DNA from: Colwellia psychrerythraea
GTDB taxonomy: Bacteria > Pseudomonadota > Gammaproteobacteria > Enterobacterales > Alteromonadaceae
Assembly: GCF_000764185.1 (NCBI RefSeq)
Contig: NZ_JQEC01000021.1
Coordinates: 1 to 64,000, forward strand
DNA: 64,000 nt
Reading direction: 5' to 3'
The notes under the pieces were generated by a model, which saw only the letters and a program-made list of their open reading frames with translations, had not been told where the DNA came from and searched no databases. This document shows, one piece after another, positions 60,825 to 64,000 of the stretch (position 1 is its first letter; every line of letters starts with the position of its first letter). The position numbers were made by a program, and so were the translations under genes.

Positions 60825-63800
60825 ATGTCGAAAACCATGTTATCAAGTAAACTATTACTTTCAGGCGTCGCGCTCAGTGTAATGCTGGCTTTGCCAACTG
60901 CCTTTGCACAATCTCCGGTAAAACCTGCTCAAGCACAGACAAAAGATGCACCAGCCAAATGGTCGGTTAATGATCCTCAAGGAAAGTTCACTACGGCGAA
61001 AATTGACGTGCGTTCAGGTACTTGGATGAATGTTGATTTAAGTCCTGATGGAAAAACCATTGTCTTTGACTTACTAGGTGACATTTACACTATGCCAGCC
61101 ACTGGCGGTGAAGCTACACCATTAATGACCGATATTGCTTGGCAAATGCAGCCCCGCTTTAGCCCCGATGGCAAATACATTGCTTTTACCTCTGATGAAG
61201 ACGGTGGCGACAATTTATGGATAATGAAAGCTGATGGTAGTGACGCCAAGGCCGTAACCACAGAAACGTTTCGTTTATTAAATAGCCCTGCGTGGTCACC
61301 AGATGGTAACTACCTTGTCGGCCGTAAACATTATACTGGTTCGCGCTCTTTAGGCGCGGGTGAAGTGTGGATGTATCATAAATCGGGTGGTAATGGCGTA
61401 ATGCTAACTAAACGTCCTAATGAGCAAAAAGATTTAGGTGAGCCAGCATTCTCACATGACGGCAAGTATGTGTATTTCTCACAAGATGCAACGCCGGGTA
61501 AAACTTTTCACTACTCAAAAGATTCTGAAAAAGGCATTTATAAGATTAAGCGCCTTGAGCTTGAAACGGGCGAAATCAAAGTGGTGGTATCAGGTAAAGG
61601 GGGCGCAATCAGACCAACGCTTTCACCGGATGGTAAGTTTTTAGCCTTTATCAGTCGTGATGATTTTCAATCAAACTTATACTTGTACAACCTTAAAAGC
61701 GGCGAACAAACCAAGGTTTATGACGGTTTAGAACGTGACATGCAAGAAACTTGGGCTATTCATGGTGTGTATCCAACAATGGCCTGGACACCGGATAGTG
61801 ACGGCTTAGTATTTTGGGCTGGGGGTAAAATTAATAAATTATCGCTAGATTCGAAAAAAGCTAAAGTGATTGATTTTCATGTTAAAACGACAAAGAAAAT
61901 TCAAACTGCAGTACGTTTTTCACAAGATTTAGATCAAAAATATTTTGATACCAAAATGTTACGTGACGTTAAAGTATCACCTAATGGTAAAGTTGCTGTG
62001 TTTGAATCGATGGGACATATCTATCGTAAAACCTTACCAAACGGTAAACCTAAACGTATAACCAAACAAAAAAGCCAGTTTGAACTTAATCCAAGCTTTT
62101 CACGCGATGGTAAAAAAATTGTTTACGTAAGCTGGGATGACAAAACCCTAGGCCAAGTACGTGTTGTATCTAGCCGTGGCGGTAAAGGTAAAGTTATTAC
62201 CCGTGAGTCGGGTAAATACATTGAACCAAGCTTTTCGCCCGATGGAAAAACCGTCGTTTACCGTAAAGTCAGTGGTGGTTATATTACCGATCCTGTTTGG
62301 GGCTTAAATCCAGGCGTTTATACAGTATCATCGAAAGGTGGCAAAGCAACACTGGTTACTGAAAGCGGTGTTCAGCCTCATTTTGGTGCCCGCAACGATC
62401 GTATTTACCTAACTAGAGACGGTAAAACGCCTAACTTATCTCGTATTGATCTTGATGGTCAGCACGATACCAAATTATACCAAGGTAAGTTTGCTTCAGA
62501 ATACCGTGTATCACCAGACGGAAATTCATTAGCATTTGCCGAACGTTTCAAAGTCTTTGTTACGCCATTTGTTGAGCGTGGCGATGTTATTGATATTGGG
62601 CCGAAAGCTAAAAACCTACCGGTAGAGCAATTATCAGTACGTGCCGGTGAAGGTATCAACTGGAATGGTCAATCAACTGAGATTTACTGGAGCCTAGGTG
62701 CAAACTTATACCAAGCCTCAGTTAAAAATTTATTTGAAATTACCGGTGCTGAAAAAGACACGGATGACAAAAAAGATGCGAAAGCTAAGACAGAGTCTAC
62801 AGCCAAAGTGACCAAGCTAAGCTACCAGCAAAAAGTAGATATTCCAGCAGGTCGTGTTGCTTTTGTTGGTGGTAAAGTTATCACTATGGAAAGCGAGCAA
62901 GTTATTGAAAATGGCGTTGTGTTAGTAGAAGGCAACAAAATTAAAGCGGTTGGCGTTAACGGACAAGTTAAAATTCCAAGTGATGCAGTGATAATTGATA
63001 TTACAGGCAAAACAGTTATGCCTGGTTTAATTGATGCTCATGCGCATGGCTCACAAGGCAGCAGCGAAATTATTCCACAACAAAATTGGAAAAACTATGC
63101 TGGCTTAGCCCTAGGGGTGACCACAATTCATGATCCTTCAAACGATACCACTGAATTTTTTGCCGCGAGTGAAATGCAAAAAGCCGGTAAAATTGTAGCG
63201 GCACGTTTATTCTCAACGGGTGCCATTTTATATGGTGCAACGATCCCCGGTTATACATCACATGTTGATAGCCTTGATGATGCTAAATTTCACGTTGAGC
63301 GTTTAAAATCAGCAGGTGCTTTTAGTGTTAAAAGTTATAACCAACCACGTCGTAATCAACGCCAGCAATTTATTCAAGCAGCGCGTGAATTAGAAATGAT
63401 GGTAGTACCTGAAGGTGGCTCATTACTACAACATAACTTAACCATGGTTGTGGATGGTCACACTACTTTAGAGCATTCTATTTCTACAGCTAAAATTTAT
63501 GATGATATCAAACAGTTATGGTCACAATCGGATATGGCTTATACGCCAACAATGGGCGTAGCTTATGGCGGTATTTCCGGCGAAAACTATTGGTATGATA
63601 CTACCAATGTTTGGGAACACCCGCGTTTAAGTAAATATGTACCGAGTGAGTTTTTAGATCCGCGCTCGATGCGTCGCCCTAAAGCGCCACATCATCATTA
63701 CAACCATTTAAACGTAGCGAAAGTAGCTAAAGAAATGCAAGACTTAGGTGTTGAAGTTAACGCTGGTGGCCATGGGCAACGTGAAGGTTTAGCCATGCAT

Positions 63801-64000
63801 TGGGAAATGTGGATGATGGCGCAAGGCGGTATGACGCCACTGCAAGCTATTCGTACTGCCACCATTTCTCCTGCACGTTCACTGGGTTTAGATAAAGACT
63901 TAGGCTCATTAACTGTCGGCAAATTGGCTGATATCATTGTTGTTGATGGTGACGTTACTAAAGACATACGTTTGAGTGATAAAGTGACTCATACTATGGT
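60825..64000 (+). CDS. Exported TolB-like propeller / amidohydrolase fusion protein, 3' end outside window
   Basis: The frame opens at ATG 60825 and stays open to the window end (about 1058 codons seen). Signal peptide MSKTMLSSKLLLSGVALSVM followed by LALPTAFAQ. The first 600 residues show at least five WD40/TolB-type PD40 repeats (PRFSPDGKYIAFTSDEDGG, AFSHDGKYVYFSQDA, TLSPDGKFLAFISRDD). From about 665 an amidohydrolase begins: VAFVGGKVITMESEQVIENG, PGLIDAHAHGSQGS (HxH metal ligands), and later TLEHSIST, GGHGQREGLAMHWEMWMM and the terminal SLTVGKLADIIVVDGD. It probably hydrolyses an exported amide- or ester-type substrate, identity unknown. Confidence 0.93.
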   Translation, partial: MSKTMLSSKLLLSGVALSVMLALPTAFAQSPVKPAQAQTKDAPAKWSVNDPQGKFTTAKIDVRSGTWMNVDLSPDGKTIVFDLLGDIYTMPATGGEATPLMTDIAWQMQPRFSPDGKYIAFTSDEDGGDNLWIMKADGSDAKAVTTETFRLLNSPAWSPDGNYLVGRKHYTGSRSLGAGEVWMYHKSGGNGVMLTKRPNEQKDLGEPAFSHDGKYVYFSQDATPGKTFHYSKDSEKGIYKIKRLELETGEIKVVVSGKGGAIRPTLSPDGKFLAFISRDDFQSNLYLYNLKSGEQTKVYDGLERDMQETWAIHGVYPTMAWTPDSDGLVFWAGGKINKLSLDSKKAKVIDFHVKTTKKIQTAVRFSQDLDQKYFDTKMLRDVKVSPNGKVAVFESMGHIYRKTLPNGKPKRITKQKSQFELNPSFSRDGKKIVYVSWDDKTLGQVRVVSSRGGKGKVITRESGKYIEPSFSPDGKTVVYRKVSGGYITDPVWGLNPGVYTVSSKGGKATLVTESGVQPHFGARNDRIYLTRDGKTPNLSRIDLDGQHDTKLYQGKFASEYRVSPDGNSLAFAERFKVFVTPFVERGDVIDIGPKAKNLPVEQLSVRAGEGINWNGQSTEIYWSLGANLYQASVKNLFEITGAEKDTDDKKDAKAKTESTAKVTKLSYQQKVDIPAGRVAFVGGKVITMESEQVIENGVVLVEGNKIKAVGVNGQVKIPSDAVIIDITGKTVMPGLIDAHAHGSQGSSEIIPQQNWKNYAGLALGVTTIHDPSNDTTEFFAASEMQKAGKIVAARLFSTGAILYGATIPGYTSHVDSLDDAKFHVERLKSAGAFSVKSYNQPRRNQRQQFIQAARELEMMVVPEGGSLLQHNLTMVVDGHTTLEHSISTAKIYDDIKQLWSQSDMAYTPTMGVAYGGISGENYWYDTTNVWEHPRLSKYVPSEFLDPRSMRRPKAPHHHYNHLNVAKVAKEMQDLGVEVNAGGHGQREGLAMHWEMWMMAQGGMTPLQAIRTATISPARSLGLDKDLGSLTVGKLADIIVVDGDVTKDIRLSDKVTHTM

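Noticed and set aside
1..64000. CRISPR arrays, tRNA or rRNA genes
   Set aside because: No regularly spaced short repeats, cloverleaf sequences or conserved rRNA segments were seen by reading; a tool run could still find a missed tRNA.

Overview
The window looks like chromosomal DNA of a cold-water marine gammaproteobacterium of the Alteromonadales, most like Colwellia, Thalassotalea or Cognaticolwellia. This rests on the low G+C composition (by eye), the many secreted proteases with PPC (pre-peptidase C-terminal) domains, an MSHA-type pilin, YeaC-like and DUF349 proteins, an AGCS alanine symporter and RND efflux genes. The genus is an inference. I see no rRNA, tRNA or CRISPR array.

Region 1 (1-10.8 kb): an IS3-family element at 1-1269 abuts a one-direction run of small accessory genes. 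They are separated by imperfect inverted-repeat spacers with a GTTGGCT / AGCCAAC core and GTTRRRY-like 3' ends, which I read as integron attC sites. No integrase is visible, so this is either the distal part of a chromosomal integron or a cluster of attC sites lacking an integrase (CALIN). Cargo: four GNAT acetyltransferases, an AraC regulator with an ABM monooxygenase, a secreted HExxH metallopeptidase, a LysE exporter, small membrane proteins and lipoproteins, and decayed genes (a frameshifted DUF711 fragment, an internally deleted VOC/glyoxalase gene, a probably frameshifted membrane protein).

Region 2 (10.9-18.1 kb): a secreted M28 peptidase, then an unusual locus with a flavin amine oxidase, a LuxR-type regulator and three proteins of unknown function. 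Two of these look like distant paralogues. The locus ends in a tandem hairpin repeat with a compensatory base change.

Region 3 (18.2-32.4 kb): an extracellular protease island with four subtilases and one trypsin-like protease, all carrying C-terminal PPC domains. Two Lrp/AsnC regulators each lie divergent from a subtilase and share a promoter-region motif, suggesting a duplicated regulator-protease unit.

Region 4 (32.5-49 kb): small housekeeping and accessory enzymes, then a secreted M28 aminopeptidase and an M4 thermolysin-like protease whose C-terminal PPC tails are nearly identical. Next come small proteins, a cytosolic M14 carboxypeptidase next to an AGCS amino-acid/Na+ symporter, and an AraC regulator. 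A 224-bp MITE-like element (49031-49254) with terminal inverted repeats and an ACTT target duplication has partial relatives at 35.05, 36.85 and 43.1 kb.

Region 5 (49.4-64 kb): a DUF3313 lipoprotein, an RND efflux adaptor and pump, small conserved proteins, DUF349, a type IV pilin, and the start of a large exported TolB-propeller/amidohydrolase fusion that runs off the window. Overall the segment suits a proteolytic heterotroph: proteases are secreted, peptides are trimmed by aminopeptidases and carboxypeptidases, and amino acids are imported or exported.
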